Numbered from the stretch's first letter, positions 1 to 6,379 are shown. The stretch: DNA of 8,007 bases from Myxococcales bacterium (GCA_020431135.1 JAGQIT010000672.1:1-8007); one strand, 5' to 3'. The notes: generated by a model from the sequence alone, not told the origin. Translations and numbers: made by a program.

Positions 1-1
1 T

Positions 2-814
2 CTCGGCGTTCTCGGCGTTCTCGGCCTGGCGCTCGCCCTCGCGGGCGCCTGCGACAAGGGCACGCCGGCGCCCGCGGATCCGACCGCGGACCCGGCCCCG
101 GCGGAGTCGACCGCCGACGCCGCGGGGCCCGAGGCCGGCGACGCGAACGCGCCGGGAGAGGGCGAGGACGAGAGCGCGGACGGGGGCGGAGGCGCGGCTG
201 AGGGAGCCGCGACCAGCGAAGGCGAGGGCGAGAGCGCTGGAGACAACGGCGGCGAGCAGGTCGCGGACGCCGGCTCGACGACAGCCACCCAAGGAGACCC
301 AGGCGAACCCGCCGCGAACGCGAAGGAGAAGCCGGCGCTGCCGAAGCCGATCTTCGGCAAGGGCGACCGGAGCTGCGGCCGCGACCCCGGGGTCGGCGAG
401 AAGATCAAGCCCTTCGACCTCGAGATGACCAACGGCAAGCGGATCTCGGCGTCGCGCCTCAAGGGGCGCGTGGTCCTCCTCAACTTCTGGGGGACGTGGT
501 GCAAGCCCTGCCTCAAGGAGCTCCCGGAGTTCGACCGCCTCTACCGCCGCTACCGCAAGAACGGCCTCGTCGTCCTCGCGATCGCCACCGACAGCGACCC
601 CGAGCCGGTCGTCGCCTTCGCCAAGGAGCGCAAGCTGGCGACGAAGATCGCGACCGGCGGCGAGGACGTGGCGAACAGCTACAAGAGCCCGAACTTCCCG
701 TTCTCCTTCGTCGTCGACGAGCACGGGATCATCCAGGCGAGCTACCGCGGCTTCAAGCCCGAGTGCCTCGGTCAGCTCGAGCAGGACATCCGCGGCCAGC
801 TCGAGGCCCAGTAG
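2..814 (+). CDS. TlpA/thioredoxin-fold lipoprotein, 5' end missing
   Basis: Likely an envelope-anchored thiol-disulfide oxidoreductase of the TlpA/ResA type. The frame is open from base 2 to the TAG at 812-814, giving 270 visible residues. The first 16 are hydrophobic and Leu/Ala/Gly-rich and end in LAGAC, which reads as the tail of a lipoprotein signal peptide with the lipidated Cys at visible residue 17 (bases 50-52). About 90 residues of Ala/Gly/Glu/Asp/Pro-rich spacer follow. The thioredoxin fold starts near residue 130. It carries the redox motif WCKPC (Cys167 and Cys170), the preceding LLNFWGTW strand, and the NFPFSFVVD segment with the expected cis-Pro. Cys125 and Cys255 are additional cysteines. 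The Met at base 425 is internal and is not the start, because the signal peptide and spacer are in the same frame. The fold and motif are clear; the redox partner is unknown. The next gene is convergent. Confidence 0.88.
   Translation, partial: LGVLGVLGLALALAGACDKGTPAPADPTADPAPAESTADAAGPEAGDANAPGEGEDESADGGGGAAEGAATSEGEGESAGDNGGEQVADAGSTTATQGDPGEPAANAKEKPALPKPIFGKGDRSCGRDPGVGEKIKPFDLEMTNGKRISASRLKGRVVLLNFWGTWCKPCLKELPEFDRLYRRYRKNGLVVLAIATDSDPEPVVAFAKERKLATKIATGGEDVANSYKSPNFPFSFVVDEHGIIQASYRGFKPECLGQLEQDIRGQLEAQ
3..26 (+). repeat. 9-bp in-frame direct repeat in the signal peptide
   Basis: The unit TCGGCGTTC is repeated back to back, with a third partial copy, and encodes Leu-Gly-Val-Leu-Gly-Val-Leu-Gly in the hydrophobic core of the lipoprotein signal peptide. 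A change of one 9-bp unit would keep the frame and alter the hydrophobic core by three residues. It touches the window edge, so more copies may lie upstream. Confidence 0.6.
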
Positions 815-819
815 TCCCT

Positions 820-847
820 TTTCTTCTTTCTTCTTTCTTCTTTCTTC
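820..847. repeat. (TTTCTTC)x4 heptamer tandem repeat
   Basis: Four perfect contiguous copies of TTTCTTC occupy 820-847, starting six bases after the stop codon of the lipoprotein gene. The tract is pure pyrimidine on the plus strand and pure purine on the minus strand, and is strikingly AT-rich in GC-rich DNA. It lies between two convergent genes, outside both coding regions. As RNA from the plus strand it is a U-rich tail without a clear hairpin before it. Confidence 0.9.
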
Positions 848-871
848 GACGTCCCCCCGCCGTCCGCACGC

Positions 872-893
872 GGCCACGCCTTCGGCTTCGGCC
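872..893 (-). terminator. Weak hairpin just past the aminotransferase stop codon
   Basis: GGCC (872-875) pairs with GGCC (890-893), and inside it GCC (878-880) pairs with GGC (884-886) around a three-base loop. In the minus-strand transcript this begins two bases after the TGA of the aminotransferase gene. No U-run follows in that direction, so it is only a possible 3'-end structure and not a canonical intrinsic terminator. Confidence 0.22.
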
Positions 894-894
894 C

Positions 895-2136
895 TCAGGA
901 GGCCGCGCCGGCGCGGAGGCACTCGGCGAGCGCGCCCCAGATCTGCTCGAGCTCCGGCTTGCCCGCGCGGTAGGGGAGGAGCAGGCGCACGGAGTGGCCG
1001 CCGCAGATCGTCACGAAGATCTTGTGATCGTGCATCAGCGGGCCGTTGAGCGGCCCCGCCGCGCGATCCTCGGCCGCGCCGATCTGGATCCCGATCATCG
1101 CCCCGAGGCCGCGGATCTCGGTCACCTGGTCGATCGGCGCGGCGGCGGCGAGCTCCCGCAGGGTCGGGGTCTGGGCGCCGGCCTTGGCCATCAGCCCCTC
1201 CTCCTCGATGATCCGCAGCGTCGCCAGGGCGGCGGCGCAGGCGAGCGGGTTGCCGCCGAAGGTCGTCCCGTGCGAGCCGCCGATCATCGCCGACGCCGCC
1301 TCCTTCGAGGCCAGGCAGGCGCCGACCGGGAAGCCGCCGCCGAGCGCCTTGGCGAGCCAGAGGATGTCGGGGCGCAGCGCCGGGTCGTCGCCGACGATCG
1401 CCTGCCAGGCCGACCAGTGGCCGGTGCGGCCGCAGCCGGTCTGGACCTCGTCGACGCCGAGGAGGGCGCCGTGCTCGCGGGTGATCTGGCGGAGGCCGAC
1501 GAGGAACTCACGCGTCGCCGGGAACACGCCGCCCTCGCCCTGGATCGGCTCGACGAAGGCCGCGGCGATCCGCTCGCCGTGGTCGGCGAAGGCCTGGCGG
1601 ACCGCGTCGAGGTCGCCGAAGGGCAGGCGGATCACCCGCGCGTCGAGGAAGCGCTCCGGGGCGTCCTCGCCGGTGCAGCGGATGTAGGGCTCGCGGTAGG
1701 CCGGGTTGGCGGTCAGCGACAGGGCGCCGAGGCTGCGGCCGTGGAAGGCGCGATCGAAGCAGACGATCGTGTCACAGCCGGTCGCCCGAAGGGCGAGCTT
1801 GATCGCCGCCTCGGTCGTCTCGGTGCCGGTGTTGGCGAAGAAGACGCGGGCGTCGTCGATCGGGAAGAGGTCGCCGAGGCGGCGCGCGAGCTGCTGCTGC
1901 GGCCCGGTGAAGATCGAGTTGGCGGCCGTGCTCAGGCGCCGCATCTGGCGCTCGATCGCCTCGACCCAGAGCGGGTGGGCGTGGCCGAGCGGCGCGCATC
2001 CGACCCCCGTCATCGCGTCGAGGTAGACGTTCCCGTCGCTGTCGACGACGTGCATCGAGCCGCCTTCGCCGTCGGGCTGGGCCGCCTCGAGGGTGACGTT
2101 GCGGAGTCCGTAGGTAGGCCAGCGGAGGTCGGTCAT
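895..2136 (-). CDS. Class III PLP aminotransferase (ArgD/acetylornithine type)
   Basis: A 413-residue fold-type I, PLP-dependent aminotransferase that moves an amino group, typically from the omega-amino group of a substrate to 2-oxoglutarate. Family landmarks appear in order: YLD...LGHAHP (38-55), the cofactor-phosphate motif NTGTETTEAAIKLA (102-115), FHGR (131-134), VEPIQGEGG (196-203), VDEVQTGCGRTG (228-239) with the PLP-pyridine Asp229, Lys263 in LWLAKALGGGFP as the Schiff-base lysine, and GTTFGGNPL (290-298). Length is normal for the family. The start is ATG at 2136, because the canonical N-terminus begins there; the frame stays open upstream to 2217 but that stretch is Arg/Ala-rich. No well-spaced Shine-Dalgarno is seen; AAGGG directly abuts the ATG. 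A poor TTGCAA-17-GATAGC promoter match would give an almost leaderless mRNA. The substrate cannot be fixed: the C-terminal RLLLPYRAG region differs from textbook ArgD, so GABA, ornithine or lysine-type substrates remain possible. Confidence 0.92.
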   Translation of the reverse strand: MTDLRWPTYGLRNVTLEAAQPDGEGGSMHVVDSDGNVYLDAMTGVGCAPLGHAHPLWVEAIERQMRRLSTAANSIFTGPQQQLARRLGDLFPIDDARVFFANTGTETTEAAIKLALRATGCDTIVCFDRAFHGRSLGALSLTANPAYREPYIRCTGEDAPERFLDARVIRLPFGDLDAVRQAFADHGERIAAAFVEPIQGEGGVFPATREFLVGLRQITREHGALLGVDEVQTGCGRTGHWSAWQAIVGDDPALRPDILWLAKALGGGFPVGACLASKEAASAMIGGSHGTTFGGNPLACAAALATLRIIEEEGLMAKAGAQTPTLRELAAAAPIDQVTEIRGLGAMIGIQIGAAEDRAAGPLNGPLMHDHKIFVTICGGHSVRLLLPYRAGKPELEQIWGALAECLRAGAAS

Positions 2137-2298
2137 GCCCTTGCTATCGCAGGCCCTCGTGGCGGTTGCAAGCGCGGCCCGAGATCGCCGGCGCGGGGCC
2201 GCTGTGGGCGGGAACACGGGCGCTCGCGGACAGCTCGCGCCGCCGGCCGGAGCGCCTGCCGCGAGCGCACCAGCCTTCGCGGCGCCGACAACGACCGA

Positions 2299-2326
2299 CG
2301 CCCTCGCCGTCGACGACGGGAGGGCG
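2299..2326 (-). terminator. Strong interrupted hairpin downstream of the acyl-CoA dehydrogenase gene
   Basis: Seven bases CGCCCTC (2299-2305) pair perfectly with GAGGGCG (2320-2326). Inside, after a single bulged G at 2306, CCGTC (2307-2311) pairs with GACGG (2315-2319) around the loop GAC. That makes 12 base pairs, nearly all G-C. It begins 39 bases after the acyl-CoA dehydrogenase stop in the minus-strand transcript. No U-tract follows in that direction, so it may be a non-canonical terminator or a 3'-end stabiliser. It suggests that the two minus-strand genes are not simply co-transcribed. Confidence 0.42.
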
Positions 2327-2340
2327 CCAGCGTGCCGAAG

Positions 2341-2360
2341 CGCGACGGAGCGCGACGGAG
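2341..2360. repeat. 10-bp direct repeat, two copies
   Basis: The unit CGCGACGGAG occurs twice in tandem, followed by a partial CGGAG, immediately after the acyl-CoA dehydrogenase gene (its stop is at 2366-2368). No function can be assigned. The rest of the 229-base gap (2137-2365) shows only the hairpin at 2299-2326 and no convincing gene. Confidence 0.55.
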
Positions 2361-2365
2361 CGGAG

Positions 2366-4210
2366 CTAGAACGCCGACTCGGGGACGTCCATCAGCTCGA
2401 GGCTCGACCCCTCGACCTGCTTGCGCGCGAGGGTCAGGCCGGGGAGCACCTCGCGGCAGTAGAAGCGGACCGCCGCGAGCTTGCCGCGGTAGAAGTCGAG
2501 CTCCTTCTCGTTGGTCGAGTTCTCGGCCTCGAGCTTGGTCAGCGCCCTGTGAGCGACGAGCCCCTGGCGGACGAGGAGCCAGCCGATGACCACCTCGGCG
2601 GTGGCGAAGAGGATCCGGTTGCCCTGGAGGCCGGCGTGGTAGAGCGACTCTGGGAGCTTGCCCATCATCGCCCCGTAGATCCCCTGGATGTCGCCGAGGG
2701 CCCGCGTGAGGGCGCTCTTCTCGACCTCGAGCGCCGCGATCCCGTCGAGCTGGCCGAGGGTCCCTTGGACGCGCTCCATCAGGCCGCGCAGGGTCTGGCC
2801 GCCGTCGCGGGCGACCTTGCGGAAGAAGAGGTCGAGCGCCTGGATGTGGGTCGTGCCCTCGTAGAGCGTGTCGATCTTCTGATCGCGGATGTACTGCTCG
2901 ATCGGGTAGTCCTGGCAGTAGCCGGAGCCGCCGAAGACCTGCAGCGACGACGCGAGGATCTCGTAGCCCTTGTGCGAGCAGTAGCCCTTGACCAGCGGCA
3001 GGAGGAGGTCGTTGAGGCGATCGAGCTCCTTCGAGTCGGCGCTGCCGTGGCCGCCGGCGAGCTCGACCTGATCCTGGATCCACGCGGTGTAGAGGCAGAG
3101 CGCGCGCATGCCCTCGGCGTAGGCCTTCTGCAGCATCAGCATCCGGCGGACGTCGGGGTGGTTGATGATCGTCACCCGCGGCGCGGTCTTGTCGGTCGCC
3201 TTGAGGAGGTCCGGGCCCTGGACGCGGATCTTCGCGTACTCGAGGGCGTTGAGGTAGGCGGTCGACAGGGTCGCCATCGACTTGGCGCCGACGGCCATCC
3301 GCGCGTGCTCGATGACGTGGAACATCTGGCGGATCCCCTTGTGGACGCCGCCGACCAGGAGGCCGCGGCAGGGGATCTTCTCGCCGAAGGTCATCTCGCA
3401 GGTCGCCGAGCCCTTGAGGCCCATCTTGTGCTCGATGTTGGTGCAGAAGGCGCCATTGCGCTCGCCCAGCGAGCCGTCCTCGTTCACCCAGAACTTCGGG
3501 ACGATGAACATCGAGAGCCCCTTGGTCCCGGGGCCGGCGCCCTCGGGGCGGGCGAGGACGAGGTGGATGATGTTGTCGACCGCGTCGAAGTCACCGTTGG
3601 TGATGAAGCGCTTGACCCCCTCGATCTCGTAGAGGTCGCCCTCGACGTGGCGCGCGCGGGTCCGGCCGGCGCCGACGTCGGAGCCCGCGTCGGGCTCGGT
3701 GAGGACCATCGAGCCGCCCCAGTTGTTCTCGAGGAGCGGGCGGACGAAGCGCTCGCGCTGCGACTCGGTCGCCAGGCTGTCGATGACCCGGGCGATGAAG
3801 GTGCCGAAGACGTAGAAGGCGATGCAGGGGTTGGCGCCGGCGGTCAGCTCGAAGGCCGCCCAGCTCACGGTCGGCGGCGCGCCGACGCCCCCGAGGTGCT
3901 CGGGGACCTCGAGCATGTGCCAGCCCGACTCGAAGACCGAGAGGATCGAGCGCCTCAGGCCCGGCGGCAGGGTGACGGTGCCCTCGCCGTCGAATTGCAG
4001 CGGCACCCGATCGGACTCGACCCACGAGGGCGAGAGCTCGCGCTGGACAAACTCCTCGAGGCTCTCGAGCGTCGACTTGACGGTGTCGACGTCGAGGGAC
4101 GTGAACGAGCCCTGGCCGAGGCTCGTGCTGCCGATGTCGAGGACCTCGAAGAGGTTGAAGAAGATGTCGCGGAGGTTGCTCTTGTAGTGCGAGGTCGCGG
4201 CCGTGCTCAT
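2366..4210 (-). CDS. Long acyl-CoA dehydrogenase, DmdC-like architecture
   Basis: A 614-residue FAD-dependent acyl-CoA dehydrogenase that introduces an alpha,beta double bond into an acyl-CoA and passes electrons to ETF. It is about 200 residues longer than a classical short/medium-chain enzyme. Extra parts are an N-terminal segment (HYKSNLRDIFFNLFEVLD, 8-25) and a C-terminal helical region (about 470-600), as in the roughly 600-residue branch that includes DmdC. The core has helical N-domain residues (about 40-165), the flavin/substrate loop MVLTEPDAGSDVG (168-180), the beta-domain (to about 290), and the C-domain signature LQVFGGSGYCQDYPIEQYIRD (423-443) leading to YEGTTHIQALD, where Glu451 is the expected catalytic base. 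The ATG at 4210 is preceded by GGAGAG (4224-4219) with an eight-base spacer, and a TTGACA-type promoter lies upstream. The family is certain. The substrate is not: DmdC's 3-methylmercaptopropionyl-CoA is only one option, and a fatty acyl-CoA is equally possible. Confidence 0.95.
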   Translation of the reverse strand: MSTAATSHYKSNLRDIFFNLFEVLDIGSTSLGQGSFTSLDVDTVKSTLESLEEFVQRELSPSWVESDRVPLQFDGEGTVTLPPGLRRSILSVFESGWHMLEVPEHLGGVGAPPTVSWAAFELTAGANPCIAFYVFGTFIARVIDSLATESQRERFVRPLLENNWGGSMVLTEPDAGSDVGAGRTRARHVEGDLYEIEGVKRFITNGDFDAVDNIIHLVLARPEGAGPGTKGLSMFIVPKFWVNEDGSLGERNGAFCTNIEHKMGLKGSATCEMTFGEKIPCRGLLVGGVHKGIRQMFHVIEHARMAVGAKSMATLSTAYLNALEYAKIRVQGPDLLKATDKTAPRVTIINHPDVRRMLMLQKAYAEGMRALCLYTAWIQDQVELAGGHGSADSKELDRLNDLLLPLVKGYCSHKGYEILASSLQVFGGSGYCQDYPIEQYIRDQKIDTLYEGTTHIQALDLFFRKVARDGGQTLRGLMERVQGTLGQLDGIAALEVEKSALTRALGDIQGIYGAMMGKLPESLYHAGLQGNRILFATAEVVIGWLLVRQGLVAHRALTKLEAENSTNEKELDFYRGKLAAVRFYCREVLPGLTLARKQVEGSSLELMDVPESAF

Positions 4211-4218
4211 ATGTGGAT

Positions 4219-4224
4219 CTCTCC
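4219..4224 (-). promoter_or_regulatory. Ribosome binding site of the acyl-CoA dehydrogenase gene
   Basis: On the minus strand GGAGAG is followed by eight bases and then ATG at 4210. It is a good Shine-Dalgarno match at normal spacing and fixes the start at 4210. Confidence 0.7.
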
Positions 4225-4249
4225 GGGCTCCCGGGCGGAGCCGGGTGCG

Positions 4250-4277
4250 ATTGTCGGGGATTGCGGCGGGTTGTCAA
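4250..4277 (-). promoter_or_regulatory. Candidate sigma-70-type promoter for the acyl-CoA dehydrogenase gene
   Basis: The minus strand has a perfect -35 hexamer TTGACA (4277-4272), a 16-base spacer, and GACAAT (4255-4250, four of six -10 consensus positions). Transcription would start near 4243, giving a leader of about 33 bases with the GGAGAG ribosome binding site inside. The 134-base divergent gap (4211-4344) is the only intergenic space available upstream of this gene, which supports the call. Confidence 0.45.
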
Positions 4278-4326
4278 TCTGCGCCGGACGCCGGGCCCGC
4301 GCTCGCATTGCGCCCCGGCGATCGCG

Positions 4327-4332
4327 TATCAT
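4327..4332 (+). promoter_or_regulatory. Candidate -10 element of the glutamine amidotransferase gene
   Basis: TATCAT matches the -10 consensus at five of six positions and lies 12 bases before the ATG at 4345. No good -35 hexamer is seen at 16-18 bases upstream. Transcription from it would start about 4338-4340 and leave a leader of only about five bases, so the message would be nearly leaderless. This agrees with the absence of a Shine-Dalgarno sequence but remains speculative. Confidence 0.3.
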
Positions 4333-4344
4333 CGATTGCGGGTC

Positions 4345-5286
4345 ATGTGCAGGATCTTCGGCTTCCGCTCGGTCATCCAGAGTCAGGTTCATCGCAGCCT
4401 GATCAGCGCTGACAATGCCCTGATGATCCAGAGCGAGCGCCACTCCGACGGCTGGGGTGTCGCCTACTACGTCGCCGGGGCGCCGCACGTGATCAAGAGC
4501 GTCAACACGGCGATGAGCGATCACCTCTTCCAGCGGGTGTCGGGCGTCGTCACCTCGGAGACCGTGCTCGCCCACCTCCGCAAGGCGACCCAGGGGCAGC
4601 TCTCGACGATCAACACCCACCCCTTCCAGTACGGGTCGTGGGTCTTCGCGCACAACGGGAACATCCGCGGCTTCAGCGAGATCCGGCCGGCGATCCTCGA
4701 GAAGATCCCGCCGGTGCTCCGCCGCTTCATCCTCGGCGACACCGACTCCGAGGCGCTCTTCTACCTCCTCCTCGGCAAGATGGCCCGCCGCTGCGAGCTC
4801 CACCGCCCGGGCTACTCGCTCCGCGACCTCGCCGACGCGGCCCGCGAGGCGGTCGCCGAGATCTGCGAGCTCGCGGGGCCGCTCTGCCCCGACAGCGACG
4901 CCGCGCCGACCAACAACTTCCTGACCTTCGTGATCACCAACGGCCGGACGATGCTCGCCCATCAGGGCGGCAAGACCCTCCACGTCAGCACCCACAAGCA
5001 GCGCTGCCCCGACCGCGACCACTGCCCGAGCTTCGCGCCGGAGTGCGAGGGGACGTCGACCGACGGCTTCGTCTCCCACCTGATCTTCTCGAGCGAGCCG
5101 CTCCACGGCGACAACGTCTGGGAGCCGATGGCGGTCGGCGAGATGATCGGCGCCGACTGGCGGATGCAGCTCCAGCGCTTCCCCGGCAGCGCGGCAACGG
5201 CGAGCGCGGTCGCGCAGGCGCCGGAGGAGAGCGGCGGCGGCGGCGAGCTGGTGGAGCTCCGCGCCGCGCGTCGCTCGCGATCCTAG
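4345..5286 (+). CDS. Class II glutamine amidotransferase (N-terminal Cys)
   Basis: A 313-residue Ntn-hydrolase that should release ammonia from glutamine, or hydrolyse a related amide, using Cys2 as nucleophile after removal of Met1. This mechanism fixes the start at ATG 4345 (MCRIFGF), although no Shine-Dalgarno is seen. Family landmarks are HSDGWGVAYY (33-42), HLRKAT (77-82, with the glutamine-binding Arg79), NTHPF (90-94), FAHNGNI (101-107, with the oxyanion-hole Asn104-Gly105), GDTDSEALF (131-139) and SSEPL...W..M..GEMIG (249-269). The protein is a stand-alone glutaminase domain, like the YafJ/EgtC group, with no synthase domain attached. No ergothioneine or purine genes are adjacent, so the acceptor is unknown. 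Two oddities stand out: a compact cysteine cluster at Cys221, Cys227 and Cys234, and a 35-residue Ala/Gly/Glu tail without family features. The gene is divergent from the acyl-CoA dehydrogenase gene and convergent with the next, with a 19-base gap. Confidence 0.93.
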   Translation: MCRIFGFRSVIQSQVHRSLISADNALMIQSERHSDGWGVAYYVAGAPHVIKSVNTAMSDHLFQRVSGVVTSETVLAHLRKATQGQLSTINTHPFQYGSWVFAHNGNIRGFSEIRPAILEKIPPVLRRFILGDTDSEALFYLLLGKMARRCELHRPGYSLRDLADAAREAVAEICELAGPLCPDSDAAPTNNFLTFVITNGRTMLAHQGGKTLHVSTHKQRCPDRDHCPSFAPECEGTSTDGFVSHLIFSSEPLHGDNVWEPMAVGEMIGADWRMQLQRFPGSAATASAVAQAPEESGGGGELVELRAARRSRS

Positions 5287-5305
5287 ACCTGCACCAAAGG
5301 ACAGC

Positions 5306-6379
5306 TCAAAAGCGGAGCGCGAGCCCCCCCGGCGCCGGCCCGAGGGCGACCTTGGCGTCGCGGCGGCGCTTCAGGGAGAGGCCGATCGCCAGGGTCGCGA
5401 CCGCGATCCCTGCGCCGACGCCGACGACGATGTTGGTCGCCAGGCGGAGCTCGGCGAAGCGCCGCTCCGCGACGTGCGGGTAGCTCGCGCCGTCCGCACA
5501 GCCGCCGCCGTCGATGTTCGAGCAGAGCCCCTCCTCGAAGCGCCGCTTCTCTCGCATCGTCAGCCCGCCGAGGGTCGCCATCGAGAGCGCCGCGACCCCG
5601 CTGAGGGCGACGCCCGACCAGAAGACGATCCGCAGGCCAGGGCTCGGGGGACGGAGCGGCGGCTCGGTCGGCGGCTCGATCGGCGGCGGCGCGGTCTCGA
5701 CCACCGTCGCCACCCGGGCGGGCGCCGGCAGCTCGATCACGGTGGTCTCGCCGCCGTGGACCTCGGCGCGGATCACCCGCGGCGTGTCGAGCCCCTCGCG
5801 CTGGATCTCGAGGACGATCGGCCCGGGGACGAGCTGACGCGGGAAGTCGCGGAGCTCGACCGCCTCGCCGTTGAGGGTGATCGCGCGGATCGTCTCGGGG
5901 CGCTCGACCCGGAGGGCGATCTCGCCGACCTGGAGGCGGAGCTCCCGGTAGTGCTCGAGCGCCTCCTGGTGGCGGTGGGCGTCGTCGTCCTCGAAGCTGA
6001 GGTACTCGCGGTAGGTGTCGAGCCCGGCCAGGAGATCGCCGGCGGCCGCGTGCGCTCGGGCGGCGGCGACCAGCGCCTCGAGGGAGGGCAAGGTGTCGAA
6101 GGAGCGGCGGAATTCGCGGGCCGCCGCCGCGTACTCGCCGTCGAGGTAGAGCTGGCGCGCATGCTGGAAGAGCTCGAGCGCCGCCTGCTTGCGGGCCTCG
6201 TCGTCCTGCTCGACCTCGTCCGCCGCCGCGTCATCGTCGCCCACGCTGGCCGGCGCGGCCTCGCTGAGCTTCGCCGACGCGGGCGCGGTCCGGGCGGCCG
6301 CCCTGGCGCTCGGCGGGACCCCGACCGCCAGGGTCGCGGCGAGCAGAAGAACGCTCCCGAGGCCCGCCTCCCGCCGCAT
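5306..6379 (-). CDS. Secreted TPR-like protein with PEGA-like domain and two C-terminal membrane segments
   Basis: A 357-residue envelope protein without an assigned function. From the N-terminus it shows: a signal peptide (about 1-28, MRRE start, hydrophobic 8-22, ARA-A cleavage-like site); an acidic Ala-rich stretch (40-62); a helical TPR-like region (about 62-150, with LYLDGEYAAAAREFRRSF typical of a TPR helix pair); a beta-rich PEGA-like domain (about 152-217, LNGEAVELRDFP and VHGGETTVIELP); a Pro-Glu hinge (229-248); and two hydrophobic segments (about 250-272 and 314-336) flanking a loop with Cys286 and Cys294. This layout is frequent in Myxococcota. The start is taken as ATG 6379 rather than the adjacent in-frame TTG at 6382, because its A is shared with the TGA of the upstream gene (TGATG) and GGAGG lies just upstream. 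This points to translational coupling. A scaffold or secretion-related role is only a guess. Confidence 0.82.
   Translation of the reverse strand: MRREAGLGSVLLLAATLAVGVPPSARAAARTAPASAKLSEAAPASVGDDDAAADEVEQDDEARKQAALELFQHARQLYLDGEYAAAAREFRRSFDTLPSLEALVAAARAHAAAGDLLAGLDTYREYLSFEDDDAHRHQEALEHYRELRLQVGEIALRVERPETIRAITLNGEAVELRDFPRQLVPGPIVLEIQREGLDTPRVIRAEVHGGETTVIELPAPARVATVVETAPPPIEPPTEPPLRPPSPGLRIVFWSGVALSGVAALSMATLGGLTMREKRRFEEGLCSNIDGGGCADGASYPHVAERRFAELRLATNIVVGVGAGIAVATLAIGLSLKRRRDAKVALGPAPGGLALRF
5650..5695 (-). repeat. Pro-Glu codon repeat in the TPR-protein hinge
   Basis: Near-identical GGCGGCTCG units encode the PPIEPPTEPPLRPP hinge (232-245) of the TPR-like protein. It is a short in-frame coding repeat, likely forming a stiff polyproline spacer between the periplasmic domains and the first C-terminal membrane segment. 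Confidence 0.5.

Noticed and set aside
425..814. Reading the thioredoxin-like gene as a 129-residue cytoplasmic protein starting at 425
   Set aside because: The same frame is open to the window edge and encodes a lipoprotein signal peptide and spacer, and a start at 425 would cut off the first part of the fold.
2137..2217. N-terminal extension of the aminotransferase to ATG 2217
   Set aside because: The extra 27 residues are Arg/Ala/Pro-rich and match no family feature. ATG 2136 begins just before the conserved N-terminal region.
2166..2369. A small gene in the gap between the aminotransferase and acyl-CoA dehydrogenase genes
   Set aside because: The 67-codon plus-strand frame is Arg/Ser/Pro-rich, has no good ribosome binding site, and overlaps the hairpin and the 10-bp repeats.
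496..2589. A 697-codon open frame on the plus strand over the lipoprotein 3' end and the aminotransferase gene
   Set aside because: It has Arg/Ala/Pro-rich low-complexity composition, crosses two real genes in the wrong frame or strand, and has no motif.
2135..4402. A 755-codon open frame on the plus strand opposite the acyl-CoA dehydrogenase gene
   Set aside because: It is the antisense shadow of a GC-rich gene with G/C-biased third positions. Its translation is repetitive in Ala, Arg, Asp, Glu, Leu and Val without any domain, whereas the minus strand encodes a complete enzyme with all catalytic motifs.
4207..5106. A 299-codon minus-strand frame opposite the amidotransferase gene
   Set aside because: It is antisense to a gene with a full class II amidotransferase signature, and its product is an Ala/Val/Glu/Arg-rich shadow sequence.
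5287..5305. A terminator in the 19-base convergent gap
   Set aside because: No inverted repeat with a usable stem was seen there. Any terminator must lie inside the opposing coding region or depend on Rho.
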